Shown here: positions 33,324 through 43,118 of the stretch, in pieces
Numbering within the stretch: the stretch's first letter is position 1
Layout: each line of letters starts with the position of its first letter
Assembly: GCA_022641835.1 (NCBI GenBank)
Contig: CP048715.1
Coordinates: forward strand, 2,976,001 to 3,040,000
Direction of reading: 5' to 3'
Length of the DNA stretch: 64,000 bases
From: Petasospora fabianii
Taxonomy: Eukaryota; Ascomycota; Saccharomycetes; Phaffomycetales; Wickerhamomycetaceae
Position numbers and translations under genes: made by a program
Notes under the pieces: model-generated
The model's database searches: none
Told to the model about the DNA's origin: nothing
What the model saw: only the letters and a program-made list of their open reading frames with translations

Positions 33324-33427
33324 TGGAGTAGTTGTAGCAGGAAACGAGCCAGATGATGATTGTAGCGATAGGCTTTGAAAAGCAGCACTAAAACTGTGGG
33401 CACAGCGAGTCGCAACTATCAGTAGAA

Positions 33428-33485
33428 CTGGGGACAACAAGATATTTTAGTAGTGGTAACAGACTCCTCCTGTATAGTGACATAC
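33428..33485 (-). other. Possible 58-nt intron near the 5' end of the unrecognised gene
   Basis: GTATGT donor at 33485-33480, a near-consensus TACTAAA, and a CCCCAG acceptor ending at 33428. An upstream exon from the ATG at 33540 (18 codons plus one base) joins in the correct phase to the open frame above the first ATG of the main gene. Supported only by motif and phase; the branch site is imperfect. Confidence 0.35.
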
Positions 33486-33540
33486 TTTGCATCATCTGCT
33501 TTGCAGAGACAATGACTTCAAGATGACCAGGTTTTCTCAT

Positions 33541-34062
33541 CTGACGGCGGTGACACAAAACTACCCGGGACAATAAGTCTTATCTTACCAGTGAGATGTG
33601 AAGGACTCATACTACGGTGGTTCAGCACACCCACTAGAGTATTATGGTGATCTTTAGGCCGACTCATAAACTACCTGTTGCTGGCTGGAATTCTGCCTTC
33701 TAGAAATGTGGACTACTAGAGCTTGTGGCGTATAACTGATCCGACATATGTCATATACTTGTATACAAACCAATGGCATTGACTGTCTGAGATTGCTGCA
33801 ACTGATACTCCAGCTATATTCTCAATAGCCAAAATATAGATCCTGAGCTTTAAAACCCTCCAATAGACACTAATGCTTCGATCATTCCCCAAGGGGTATT
33901 AAGTAAGTAAACCTCCCCAGTGCTACATCAAGAAACATCCGAACACCATGTCCTTCTGTTTTTTTTTTTTTTAAATCGCTGCGAGGGAAACTTTTCAGCC
34001 AATGGAAAACACATCAAAACTCATCAACTCCACACTTAAGTCGATATCAACCATCTACTATC
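33541..34062. promoter_or_regulatory. Divergent region upstream of CBP6 and the unrecognised gene
   Basis: About 520 bp with a T13 tract near 33961. No gene seen apart from the possible upstream exon described separately. Confidence 0.35.
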
Positions 34063-34491
34063 ATGTCCGCTGTTAAGGAGACCGCTAAGCTGCTCGTTCA
34101 GACCCTTGAATCCTTCCCAAAGGAGAAGCTCACCGATCTCTCTTTTAAAGAGGCTCAGCTTGAGAGATTTAGACCAGTCGCTGGTCTCTCCAACCCAACA
34201 AAGACTAAGGGTAAGACACTCGTTGAAATTGTGAAGGAGGCTCATCCATACGCCATCAAGGACATTGAGATCAGTTCTGATGAGAATTTTGCCGAGGAGT
34301 CCCTAGTCCAGCAAATTAAGTCTTTAAGAAGCATTCAGAGTAATCAATATAGAGATTACTACTACGTTACAGATAAGCTTCTCAAACCAGCTGGTAACCC
34401 AGGGTATTACGACAGATTACTTGCAGAGATCAACGGCGAAGGTAAGGAGAACCTCATGACCGGTTTGAGAACTGTTTTTTTGGGTAAGTGA
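34063..34491 (+). CDS. CBP6: Mitochondrial cytochrome b synthesis/assembly factor
   Basis: A 142-aa orthologue of Cbp6, which pairs with Cbp3 at the mitoribosome exit tunnel to promote COB mRNA translation and shelter new cytochrome b for complex III (human UQCC2). Shared blocks with S. cerevisiae Cbp6 are the N-terminal LLVQTLESFPKEKL, ERFRPVAGL, the EESLVQQIKSLRSI helix, and the C-terminal DKLLKPAGNPGYYDRLLAEINGEGKENLMTGLRT region, ending FLGK as in yeast. It is slightly shorter than the 162-aa S. cerevisiae protein because the linker after the VAGL block is shorter. There is no strong cleavable presequence, as in yeast Cbp6. It converges on the U1A/U2B'' gene. Confidence 0.93.
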   Translation: MSAVKETAKLLVQTLESFPKEKLTDLSFKEAQLERFRPVAGLSNPTKTKGKTLVEIVKEAHPYAIKDIEISSDENFAEESLVQQIKSLRSIQSNQYRDYYYVTDKLLKPAGNPGYYDRLLAEINGEGKENLMTGLRTVFLGK

Positions 34492-34654
34492 TTTGGGAAG
34501 ATTGGGTTCAGTGTTCTTTTCATAGGATTGATTGGGAAGACATTTTTAATGGGTTTTTTGTACATAACACACACACACGTTCTAACGGGTAATGACATTG
34601 CATGAATGCTTTTTTCTTTTACTTTGGGACATCGTGTACTCATGTAGCCTATAA

Positions 34655-35360
34655 TCATTTCTTAGCATAGTTAACCGACACCTTCTGCTCCCTTATCGTC
34701 AAGCCTTGGTTTTGTTCCTTAGCGGGGATGGCAGTCTTTTCAGATTCAAACTCAACAAACGCCACTCTTCTAACAGCAACCAATCTGATTTCGACAAATC
34801 CCACATGTTTGGAAAACACTTCTGATAAGTCTTCTCTTGTAGTGTCCGCTGGAAGATCCTGGATGAGCAAGATCTTGTTCGGTGGGGTATTGTCCAAGTT
34901 GACCTTGGTAGGTTTTTGCTTCTTCTCAACCTCTTTCTTCTCATCCAATGCCTTTTTGTACTTTGACCTCTCTTCTAAGTATGCATCATACTTCTCTTTA
35001 TCCAAGTTTTTTTCGATCGTGGCGTTTGAACTGCTCTTTGCCAATTCAGCATGTATCGTCTTTTGGAAAAGCTCAACTCCATCAAGTATAGCGACAGCTT
35101 CTTTGGCCTTCTTCTCATTCTCAAATGCAATGAATGCCTGTCCACGCATCTTGAGGTTCTTATGGGCTGTTACACTGAGGACGGGTCCCTGTGAAGAACA
35201 CAGTTTCGTTAATGTGGATTTTATCGTGTTGACCGAGACCTTCTCGTTGATGTTCCTGATGTAGACACTGTTCGCTATTTGTTAGTAGTCGGCGCACAAT
35301 GAACTTTAAACTTCAGTAATTAACATACGTGTCATTGTAGTTATGTTTGGGGGCCTCCAT
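34655..35360 (-). CDS. U1A/U2B''-type snRNP protein with two RRMs, two exons
   Basis: A spliceosomal RNA-binding protein of 214 aa. Exon 1 is 35360-35329 (MEAPKHNYND plus two bases), intron 35328-35268 (61 nt; GTATGT, perfect TACTAAC at 35287-35281, CAG acceptor), exon 2 35267-34655. Splicing restores the first RRM: RNP2 VYIRNINEKV and RNP1 MRGQAFIAF, with the LKMRGQAF segment shared by human U1A and U2B''. A Lys/Glu-rich linker leads to a second RRM (ILLIQDLPAD; RVAFVEFE) that ends VSVNYAKK as in metazoan U1A/U2B''. It could be Msl1 (U2B'') or Mud1 (U1A). S. cerevisiae Msl1 has only one RRM, so length alone does not decide, and I give no symbol. Confidence 0.92.
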
Positions 35361-35550
35361 GATGCTGTCTATACCTGTCTGTCGTGCGTTGTGCCTTGAA
35401 GAAGAGTCCTAGCTCATGTTATGGTACTGATGAACTTTCTCACCTTTTCCAAAAACAAACGATTGATACCATCACAAGCAACACTAAAGGGCACAATCAA
35501 CATCACAACATCTCGCCATAGCTAATCACGACACCCACAGAGACCTCTAG

Positions 35551-37875
35551 ATGCCCGATACAGAGCCTCTCCCGCCATTTATTTCTGCGGGACGACAGCT
35601 TGCCGGTCCGCAGTCACCCCTCCCTGTCCGTCGACGCGTCGCCCGTGTGCTCTCCAGACTCCTCTCAAGCGTGGGCCAGCTCGATCTTACAAATGCCGAA
35701 TCCAACTTCCTTGCAGATTTTGCCATATGGGAAGCCGTGGTTCTCGAGCTGAACGACGTTATACTCGACGCAGCCAAGTGCTTCGAGTTCCTCAGCTGGC
35801 TTCTCTGTCGACACTTGGATCATGTTCATGAGACGCGTCGTGATGAGCTCGCCTCCAACACACAGCTTCATTTACTCAGGGATGCAGCACACTCCATCTT
35901 CAGTCAGCTTGTGATAATTGACCTCCAGAACACTGAGAAGCTCCATTGGCGATTCAAGAGCATCAAGAGCATCTTTTCCTACCTCCGAAATTCCAACAAG
36001 GAGCTTGAAGCACATGACTATAAGCGTGCCAAGGAGGCAATTCACTTGTACTTTCACCTCGATAACGCTGCCATTGATGGTTCATCAGTGGAACTATATG
36101 GATCACCGACAAGGGATATATCACCAAGACTACTGGTTCCATCTAGATCAACCACACCGAAGAATCCATCACAAACCAAGACCTCAAAGGACACCTTCCC
36201 AGATGCTCAACCACCCAACCAGAACTCTAACCTCTCATCCATCATATCATCCGAGTCTAGGTCAACTACAGAACTATTACCACCTAATGGTGCCCACACA
36301 GCCACACGATCAAACACACGTCTCGAGATCGCCGCTACACAGAGCTCTGATGCAACGGTATCCCCAACTGCACAACATAACTCTCAATCACGGCTCGATC
36401 AAGTACATTCTTCCCCTATCAAGAGCACGCAGCCTTCTAGTGCATTGGGTCGGGTACTAAGTGGAAATGTACCACAATTGGCATCATTTGTGGAGCTGCT
36501 TATTAAGGACGATGTTGAATCACAGGCCTTGTTCGAGGATGCGTTAAAAGAAGCACACGATTTTGTAAAGACACTAAAGGAGCATGCTCAAGCAATGAAA
36601 ACCGTTGAGCAGAGTTCTGAGGATTTGATGGAATTCAGAGAAACCAGTGAAAAGTGGGGTGGAGCTAAAGGTGTTGATGATATGATCAAGAAGGTATCTT
36701 CCTCCTTAAGTGAGATCGAGAACTTGAAGAAAGAACTGTACAAAGTCTTGGACGTGTATTCAAACGTTGTTCCTGATATTGAATCAAGGATTGACCAGTT
36801 TAGAAGTGATTTCAAACTTATATCTACTTATCAGGACAAAAGGCTGGATAAGGTTGATACCAGACTCGTGAAGGCAGAGGAAGACTTGACGATTTTGAAT
36901 GCGCTGGATCAACGACAGGCTCACTTACATGACGCAATCTTGAAGATGAAAGCGTACATTGATTCCAAGCTTGACAAGAGACTCGCTAAACTGCAAGGTG
37001 TTCTCAACAAGTTCAACTCTGATCTGCAAATCATTGCAGAAAGAACTATTAAGATGGCCACAGATCTATCGAGCTTGGAAAAGAAACAAAAGACCACGCA
37101 CGCATCCAAATCAACAGATGTATCAGCTGTGCTGAAGAAGAAAGTTGAGAATGCTATTCAACTTGCCCAAAAGTCAAAGAGGGATGTGACTGAATTTAGA
37201 GATGAGTTCGATTTGGAGGCTGTCAAGAGACGTGTTACCAAACTGGAGAAGCGTAACGACGTTGAAGGATTTGAAATGTATTCCAAACTGGAGGACGTTG
37301 AAAAGCTGTCTGCACAACTGGTCGAGTATAAGGAGAGGGAAGTACAATCTCGTCGTCGTATTGATGATCTTGAACTTGAAAACGCAACCCTCTCCGAGGA
37401 GATGAATGAAATGAAGACGTCTTTCAAGTCGTTGGAGAATATGGTTAATCAATTAAGATCTAATCAGTCAATACGGTCCAACTCTAGCCAGGACATGGGA
37501 CCAATTGCTGAATCTACACAACAGACACACACATCATCTCCAACGGTACATATAGTGGCACCAGTCCTCAAACAAAGAGTTCAGAAACGTCATTTGGCGT
37601 CACCAACGAAAATGACGGGACATCCAGAGACACTTAACAGTAATCATCCTGTGGAGCCATCTGCTCGCACGTTACAAAAGAGGAAACACGCTGAGATCTT
37701 AGAATCCAGCAAGAAGATCCGAGAGTTGATGCATAGCAATAAGAAAACTGTGGATAATGACAATGTTAACGATGGGAATGCTTCGTCAAATGGTGCAAAG
37801 AGAAGGAGCATCCTAGATGGATTTGATCTTGACCCAAAGAAGTTGAAACTCTTGTCAAACACCAAGAGGCAATGA
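35551..37875 (+). CDS. Unrecognised long coiled-coil protein
   Basis: A 774-aa protein I cannot assign. Residues about 1-175 look globular and helical (VRRRVARVLSRLLSS, LADFAIWEAVVLELNDVILDA, HWRFKSIKSIFSYL). Residues about 175-300 are Ser/Thr/Pro/Gln-rich and probably disordered, with several SP/TP sites. From about 310 to 640 the heptad pattern indicates long coiled coils. The C terminus is basic with likely nuclear signals (LQKRKHAEIL, GAKRRS) and ends PKKLKLLSNTKRQ. This layout is common in kinetochore, spindle-pole and chromosome proteins, but that is only an analogy. The ATG at 35551 is the first in frame. It is divergent from the U1A/U2B'' gene across 190 bp. Confidence 0.85.
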   Translation: MPDTEPLPPFISAGRQLAGPQSPLPVRRRVARVLSRLLSSVGQLDLTNAESNFLADFAIWEAVVLELNDVILDAAKCFEFLSWLLCRHLDHVHETRRDELASNTQLHLLRDAAHSIFSQLVIIDLQNTEKLHWRFKSIKSIFSYLRNSNKELEAHDYKRAKEAIHLYFHLDNAAIDGSSVELYGSPTRDISPRLLVPSRSTTPKNPSQTKTSKDTFPDAQPPNQNSNLSSIISSESRSTTELLPPNGAHTATRSNTRLEIAATQSSDATVSPTAQHNSQSRLDQVHSSPIKSTQPSSALGRVLSGNVPQLASFVELLIKDDVESQALFEDALKEAHDFVKTLKEHAQAMKTVEQSSEDLMEFRETSEKWGGAKGVDDMIKKVSSSLSEIENLKKELYKVLDVYSNVVPDIESRIDQFRSDFKLISTYQDKRLDKVDTRLVKAEEDLTILNALDQRQAHLHDAILKMKAYIDSKLDKRLAKLQGVLNKFNSDLQIIAERTIKMATDLSSLEKKQKTTHASKSTDVSAVLKKKVENAIQLAQKSKRDVTEFRDEFDLEAVKRRVTKLEKRNDVEGFEMYSKLEDVEKLSAQLVEYKEREVQSRRRIDDLELENATLSEEMNEMKTSFKSLENMVNQLRSNQSIRSNSSQDMGPIAESTQQTHTSSPTVHIVAPVLKQRVQKRHLASPTKMTGHPETLNSNHPVEPSARTLQKRKHAEILESSKKIRELMHSNKKTVDNDNVNDGNASSNGAKRRSILDGFDLDPKKLKLLSNTKRQ

Positions 37876-38099
37876 TTCGGCGATAGCAGCCTAATAATGA
37901 AATTTACGACTATACGAATAGCTCACAAAAACCTAGTGTATTAATAGAAAGCACATTAAACCAGAAGTCCCCTTGAAGTCATGATTACCATCATGCAAAC
38001 CAATACTCCAATCCAATCCCTTAATTAAAATCCTATATCATCATCATTAGCCATTATAACCAGTGTAACCCATGAAAAGCAGTAAAACTGCAGCGAACA

Positions 38100-38957
38100 T
38101 CAAAGATGAACAGCATGAACAGGACAATCACCAGGTCCCTTACGCTTAAACCAGGACTTGATGCATCTGTAGTGGAAGACGCAAAGACACTCTAATCTTC
38201 CAACTTTATCACCTGGTTTGAGATCTTCCAAACAGATGACACATTCTTCAAAGTTGGGAAGAACTTTCTCCTGAGTTGATGTTTGGCCAGACATGTTGGA
38301 AGCGTCTGAGCATGATACGACAACTTTCTTATCTGTATCAGGGAATGGGATGTAGTAAACCAACATTCTGTTACTTGACCTTGGATGTTCTGGTGATCCA
38401 CTGAATTCAGCTTCTATAAGACAAGTGTTTATGTGATTTTCACGCTCTTGTTCATCTTTATCCCTTAATACAACACCACATATTGGACATCTATCATTCT
38501 CTGAATCAGCATCATCACCATCTCCACCATTATCGAGAATAGTAGTTTGTTGTTCAGCAGTATCTTTCCTCAGTCTTGCGGGGACTTCCATAGGACAAGC
38601 CCCTGTAGAAGCTGTTGAGTCATGTTGATCATTCTCCACAATAGCCAGTTCACCGAATCGATCTCTTGCGAGGATCCCTGAAAGAACCATATCAGTGACA
38701 CAGACATCACATGTACGATGTGGTACATAGTCTGGTTCCATAAACAAAGAGTTTAATGGTTGAACAACTGTGGCACCTGCTTCGTATGGGGTCTGAGTCT
38801 GTGAACATGCTCCGCACACGACACGACCACACCGACGACAGTGGTGTCTGCGGTAGAAGAACGAATACTTTGTCGAACAGATGAAACACTCTGTAGCATC
38901 TTCATCGTCCTGCCATTGTGGCTCATTGTGAGGGTTAACAACTAGTGCAGGTGGCAT
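38100..38957 (-). CDS. PIB1: FYVE and RING E3 ubiquitin ligase
   Basis: A 285-aa endosomal/vacuolar ubiquitin ligase similar in size and layout to yeast Pib1 (286 aa). The N-terminal FYVE finger (about residues 18-90) has CxxC, the PI3P-binding RRHHCRRCG motif, then VVCGAC and CDVC. The C-terminal RING-H2 (about 235-280) has CVICLEDL, CLCVFHYRC, WF and a closing CPVH. Between them a third zinc module, CPIC-X15-H-X3-C (about 155-177), resembles a small C2HC finger, possibly ubiquitin-binding; I do not recall it in S. cerevisiae Pib1. Expected role: ubiquitination of cargo or regulators on PI3P-rich membranes. Confidence 0.85.
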   Translation of the reverse strand: MPPALVVNPHNEPQWQDDEDATECFICSTKYSFFYRRHHCRRCGRVVCGACSQTQTPYEAGATVVQPLNSLFMEPDYVPHRTCDVCVTDMVLSGILARDRFGELAIVENDQHDSTASTGACPMEVPARLRKDTAEQQTTILDNGGDGDDADSENDRCPICGVVLRDKDEQERENHINTCLIEAEFSGSPEHPRSSNRMLVYYIPFPDTDKKVVVSCSDASNMSGQTSTQEKVLPNFEECVICLEDLKPGDKVGRLECLCVFHYRCIKSWFKRKGPGDCPVHAVHL

Positions 38958-39616
38958 GCTAGTGGGGGTTGGTTGAATGGATCTTGTTATCTAAGAGGTG
39001 GGGGCAAACTCCGATGTAAATGATATTAAGTGATATACTTCGGACAAGCACACGTTCGTGATCTTCACTATTATTATCAGCCGGTTCCTAAGATTGATGT
39101 CCTTACTATGGCACTCAATAGCCCAGTAAGGCTCGTATCTTATTGCTGATGATGGGGTGGAACCTGTCAAGAAGGAGTCATCGTTGTGTCAAAGGAAAGT
39201 TATGCCCCGCGAAGCGCTGCGCCAATTATTCTATTCTTGTGTGAGTCACGTGATGTCGACATTATATAGATTCTCTCTTCTCTCTTCTCTCTTATAAGAT
39301 ATCTAGTCAGTTCACTACAACAGAATACTCATTACTAATACTTTAATTAATTATATTCTACAAGAGACAGCGAATATATATACTTTTAAGGCGGGTAATT
39401 TAGTAAGGCAAACCATACACTGTTATCAAGTACCAATACATGCAGCCAAACAATAAGAGTCCCGTACGTAACTTCTTAAACTTCTTTTACAATCTTTTTA
39501 TTTTTTTCGTTCAATTCCTTACTTTTTGAATGGTCATTGGGGAATAAGGTACTACCCAGCAAAACCGGTTGACAAAGCAAACCCTCCTATGCAACATCCT
39601 TTTTTTTTTCAATAGT
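38958..39616. promoter_or_regulatory. PIB1 promoter region and ILV2 3' flank
   Basis: About 660 bp. It contains the overlapping Gcn4-like and E-box sites listed separately, a short CTCTT-type pyrimidine repeat (39271-39292), AT-rich sequence and a T9 tract near 39601 just past ILV2 (A-rich on the minus strand). No gene supported. Confidence 0.4.
39242..39253. promoter_or_regulatory. Overlapping Gcn4-type TGAGTCA and E-box TCACGTGA
   Basis: TGAGTCA at 39242-39248 shares bases with TCACGTGA at 39246-39253. It lies about 290 bp upstream of PIB1. TGAGTCA is the AP-1/Gcn4 core and TCACGTGA the Cbf1/Pho4-class palindrome. Both sites are short, so binding is inference. Confidence 0.4.
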
Positions 39617-41638
39617 TTAGTGCTTACCATCAGTTCTTGTTCTTCTAAGCTCATTCTGTTGCTTCTCAACCTCAGCATCATAGACAATGAACTCATCAAG
39701 ACCTTTACCACCTGGAACCATTGGTAAGACTGGAACCTTCTTCTCAACGATAACTTCAAGCAAGACTGGCTTTGTAGAAGCGATAAATCTCTTCAAGCCA
39801 TCAGCCATTTGTTCCTGTGTCTCAATTCTGATACCTTCAAATCCCATAGCATCTGCAAGTTTCATGAAATCTGGGTTTGTTTGGTGTGTATGAGAGTAAC
39901 GGTGCTCGTAGAACAAAGATTGCCATTGTGTAACCATACCTTGTTCTTCATTGTTCAAGACACAAACCTTAACTGGGGCACCAGCTTGAACGGCAGAGGT
40001 CATCTCCATAAGAGTCATGTTGAAAGAGGCATCACCATCAATGTCAATAACGATAGCATCAGGCTTAGCAATCTGAGCACCGATAGCAGCTGGTAATCCG
40101 TAACCCATGGTACCGAGACCACCAGATGTGATGAATGTACGTGGTGTACGCCATGTCCAATGTTGAGCGGTCCACATTTGATGTTGACCAACACCAGTGG
40201 TAACAATGGTTTCACGTGGGTCCTCAGCTGTGAGTCTTGAGAGCTCAGAGATAACAGTTTGTGGTTTAATCTTTGAACCGGGTGTCTCCTTGGAGTATTC
40301 ATATGGATACTTATGTTTCCATTTCTTGATCTCATCAAACCAAGATGGTCTCTTTTCAACGGAATTCACCAATGGGATGAATTTCTTAAGATTTGTTGTA
40401 ACGTCACCTTCAACAGCCTCGGTGGCTTGAACAACCTTGTTGATATTCTTTGGTGCAATTTCGAAATGAATGATACCACCACGGTTCTCTTCAGCCGCCT
40501 TACGAGCCTCTGGGGCAAACTTTGGAACGGAACCAGTAACACGATCATCGAATCTTGCACCAAGGGCAATGATACAATCAGCATTTTGCATTGCCAAGTT
40601 AGCAAATGCTGAACCGTGCATACCGAGCATATCGAGGGATTTTGGATCTTGTTGATCAAAGACACCAAGAGCTTGTAAAGTTGTTGTAACAGGGATCTGA
40701 GCCTTTTCAGAGAGTTCCTTAAGCAACTTTGGTCCTTCTTCAGAGTTAAGGATACCAGCACCTGCGTAAATGACTGGTTTCTTAGCCTTATTAAGGATGT
40801 CTGCACTTCTCTTAATTGCGGCAACGGTAAACTCTGTAGTAGCGGCCTTTGTGATTTGTTCTAAAGCATTAGATGGGATGGTACTCTTGATTGGGATTGC
40901 CTGACGAAGGATAGCAGCTGTAACATCCTTTGGTAAATCAACGAGAACAGGACCTGGTCTACCAGAGAGGGCAATTTCAAAAGCCTCATTAATTCTGCGT
41001 GGGAGTTCTGCAACGTCCTTAACCATAACGTTCCATTTTGTACATGAACGAGAGATACCGACAACGTCAGCCTCTTGGAAGGCATCAGTACCGATGGCAC
41101 TTGTAGCGACTTGACCAGTGAAGACAACCATTGGTGTACCATCAGCGAGGGCATCAGCCATTGGTGTAACAACGTTAGTGGCACCTGGACCTGAAGTGAC
41201 AAGAACGACACCTGGTTTACCAGAGGCACGAGCATAACCTTCAGCCATGTGACCTGCACCTTGTTCATGACGTGGGAGGACAAATTTGAATTTTTCAGAG
41301 TTATAAATGGCATCATAAACTGGAAGGATAGCACCACCTGGGTAACCAAAGATGGTATCAACGTTATGTCTAATCATCATTTCATGGAAGATTTGACCAC
41401 CTGTGAGACCGACAAAGGAATCATCAAGTTCAGGATCTGTCTTCTTAAGTGGAGATGGGTCTGTATTTGTCTTTTCTGAAGGGAAAGTGGAAGATGTGGC
41501 AAAAGATGGAGCTGGTTGAGGACGAGCAGCTTGGTGAGAGAGGCGAATGGCCATAGCACGAGCAGCGGTAGAGGAGATCTTAAGCGCGCTCTTGCGTGCA
41601 TGGCGAGCAGCCTGAACACGGATCTGATGTGAGATCAT
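39617..41638 (-). CDS. ILV2: Acetolactate synthase catalytic subunit, mitochondrial
   Basis: ThDP- and FAD-dependent enzyme that makes acetolactate and acetohydroxybutyrate, the first common step of branched-chain amino-acid synthesis; it works with the regulatory subunit Ilv6 in the matrix. The protein is 673 aa. The first 50 residues or so are Arg/Ala/Ser-rich with no early acid, a clear presequence. The catalytic Glu is E125 in RHEQGAGHM. FAD-side blocks (GTDAFQEAD, ARFDDRVTG) and the ThDP signature (IDGDASFNMTLMEM) are intact. The ATG at 41638 was chosen because the frame above it opens only with TTG. A Gcn4-type site lies about 760 bp upstream. Confidence 0.97.
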   Translation of the reverse strand: MISHQIRVQAARHARKSALKISSTAARAMAIRLSHQAARPQPAPSFATSSTFPSEKTNTDPSPLKKTDPELDDSFVGLTGGQIFHEMMIRHNVDTIFGYPGGAILPVYDAIYNSEKFKFVLPRHEQGAGHMAEGYARASGKPGVVLVTSGPGATNVVTPMADALADGTPMVVFTGQVATSAIGTDAFQEADVVGISRSCTKWNVMVKDVAELPRRINEAFEIALSGRPGPVLVDLPKDVTAAILRQAIPIKSTIPSNALEQITKAATTEFTVAAIKRSADILNKAKKPVIYAGAGILNSEEGPKLLKELSEKAQIPVTTTLQALGVFDQQDPKSLDMLGMHGSAFANLAMQNADCIIALGARFDDRVTGSVPKFAPEARKAAEENRGGIIHFEIAPKNINKVVQATEAVEGDVTTNLKKFIPLVNSVEKRPSWFDEIKKWKHKYPYEYSKETPGSKIKPQTVISELSRLTAEDPRETIVTTGVGQHQMWTAQHWTWRTPRTFITSGGLGTMGYGLPAAIGAQIAKPDAIVIDIDGDASFNMTLMEMTSAVQAGAPVKVCVLNNEEQGMVTQWQSLFYEHRYSHTHQTNPDFMKLADAMGFEGIRIETQEQMADGLKRFIASTKPVLLEVIVEKKVPVLPMVPGGKGLDEFIVYDAEVEKQQNELRRTRTDGKH

Positions 41639-42399
41639 GGCTGTAGTCTTTAACAAAGTATACTAGATAAATCAAATAACAAAAGAGTGGGTGTTAAGAA
41701 AGTGTGGAGAGGGATGAAATATTCGAAAACTTTTCAGTCGCGCTGCGGAGGAACAACTGAAGCGATGATTCATCGCTGTGGCGCGAACCAGAATTGGGAC
41801 CCATGTACACGGACAGCCGGGAGACTGAGACTCTTCCCTATAAACTCGGTTTAACTATAAGATATATGATCCTATAGTTCTATGGGTGTTACTATAAGAC
41901 TATTCATCTTAACTGTGTCCTGTTATTCCGTCTATCACCGAAGTCTAGTGAATGGCTACCTCTTTGACCTCCATAGCCACATGTCCAATGGATGACCTGC
42001 ACGTGAGCCTCTCCGGTCGGTACGCGCAACACACTCATATTCGATTAGTTTCTTTTGACAGCTTTTTCTTTAGTTGTCTGAGTCTTTGGGGGGTGTATTT
42101 CTTTTGTGAGGCTGTACTTTGAGTTAGTGATTGCTTTTATGTTTTTGTTATGTTGTGTCATGTTCTGCTACAGTGTTACAACCACACACATGTTTATAAG
42201 ATAGACCATATTACTTGCTATACTGTGTTGTTCTACGCTGTGCTAGGGGCAAAATCTGGGGTGCACAAATAAAATGCCGTGTCACTCAGTGGACAATTCA
42301 AGGTGTCATCATCCAATCACTTTAGGCAATTGTCTGTATAATAGAAATTCTAATACATACGTCACTTATTAAAATAAAAGAATAAAAGTAAACTACAAA

Positions 42400-42406
42400 T
42401 GAGTCA
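42400..42406. promoter_or_regulatory. Gcn4-type site TGAGTCA upstream of ILV2
   Basis: Perfect AP-1/Gcn4 core in the ILV2-SRP101 gap. ILV genes are classical general-control targets, which makes it plausible, but it is far (about 760 bp) from the ILV2 start and a 7-bp match is weak evidence. Confidence 0.35.
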
Positions 42407-42529
42407 GAAAAACTGCACCCCGGATTCTTGGCCGGTATCGGCGAACACTGTATATCGCGGGCTCTTTTCTATACAGCTGTCACGGGGAATGCATAGCATA
42501 GAAGTTGAACCTGAATATGTTCTCACTTA

Positions 42530-42607
42530 TCTGTATATATATCTGTCTACCTGTATATCTGTCTCCCTGTATATTTGTGTGTCTGTATATCTATCTATCT
42601 ATCTATT
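42530..42607. repeat. Imperfect TCTG/TATA microsatellite ending in (TATC)n
   Basis: Recurrent CTGTATAT and CTGTCT units grade into CTATCTATCTATCTAT at 42591-42606. The repeat gives a Tyr/Ile/Ser/Leu-rich chance translation. Confidence 0.75.
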
Positions 42608-43118
42608 CTTCAGTAACTACAAAACTCTACCAAAGCGGGGATCAAATATTTACACTTACATCAAAGATAGCCACATCTATCATTACATCGAATCATATAA
42701 CTCCTACACATCTGATAATATACTCTCTTTAATAGATCAATCACTTCGTCATTGGCAATTACATACTGACTTATCTTTTGCTCTTTATAAATTGTTTAGA
42801 CAAGTGATATTGGTTTCTGATGGCTACATATCCCCATCGGCCAATGCACTGATCTATCATCTGCATTGTCTTGCAACTCTTTATTAAGTAGCACTACAGA
42901 GATTTACAGTATTAAAAGGGCAATACTAGGCTCTATAATTGACTTAAAATCATGGACGACCAGTGTATTAACAAAAAAAAAAAAAAAACACTACGATACA
43001 CCCGGACACCACAATCCCTTCAACTTGACGAAAGAAAATGGGCGAAGGAACAATACGTCGTTATCAAGGCTTCACTATATTTGTTTTCTTCTAAGATCTA
43101 CACTGATCCTCTACCACA

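Larger units (their letters stand above)
41639..43118. promoter_or_regulatory. Divergent intergenic region between ILV2 and SRP101
   Basis: Nearly 1.5 kb, the second-longest gap in the window. It contains a Gcn4-type TGAGTCA at 42400-42406, a CACGTG near 42000, TCTG/TATA microsatellite-like sequence at about 42530-42607 and an A16 tract near 42973. A 162-codon ATG ORF at 42399-42887 spans the microsatellite and looks like low-complexity chance. No RNA gene found. Confidence 0.4.

Noticed and set aside
42399-42887. 162-codon ATG ORF in the ILV2-SRP101 gap
   Set aside because: Its centre is translated microsatellite (Tyr/Ile/Ser/Leu repeats) and the rest is AT-rich; looks like chance.
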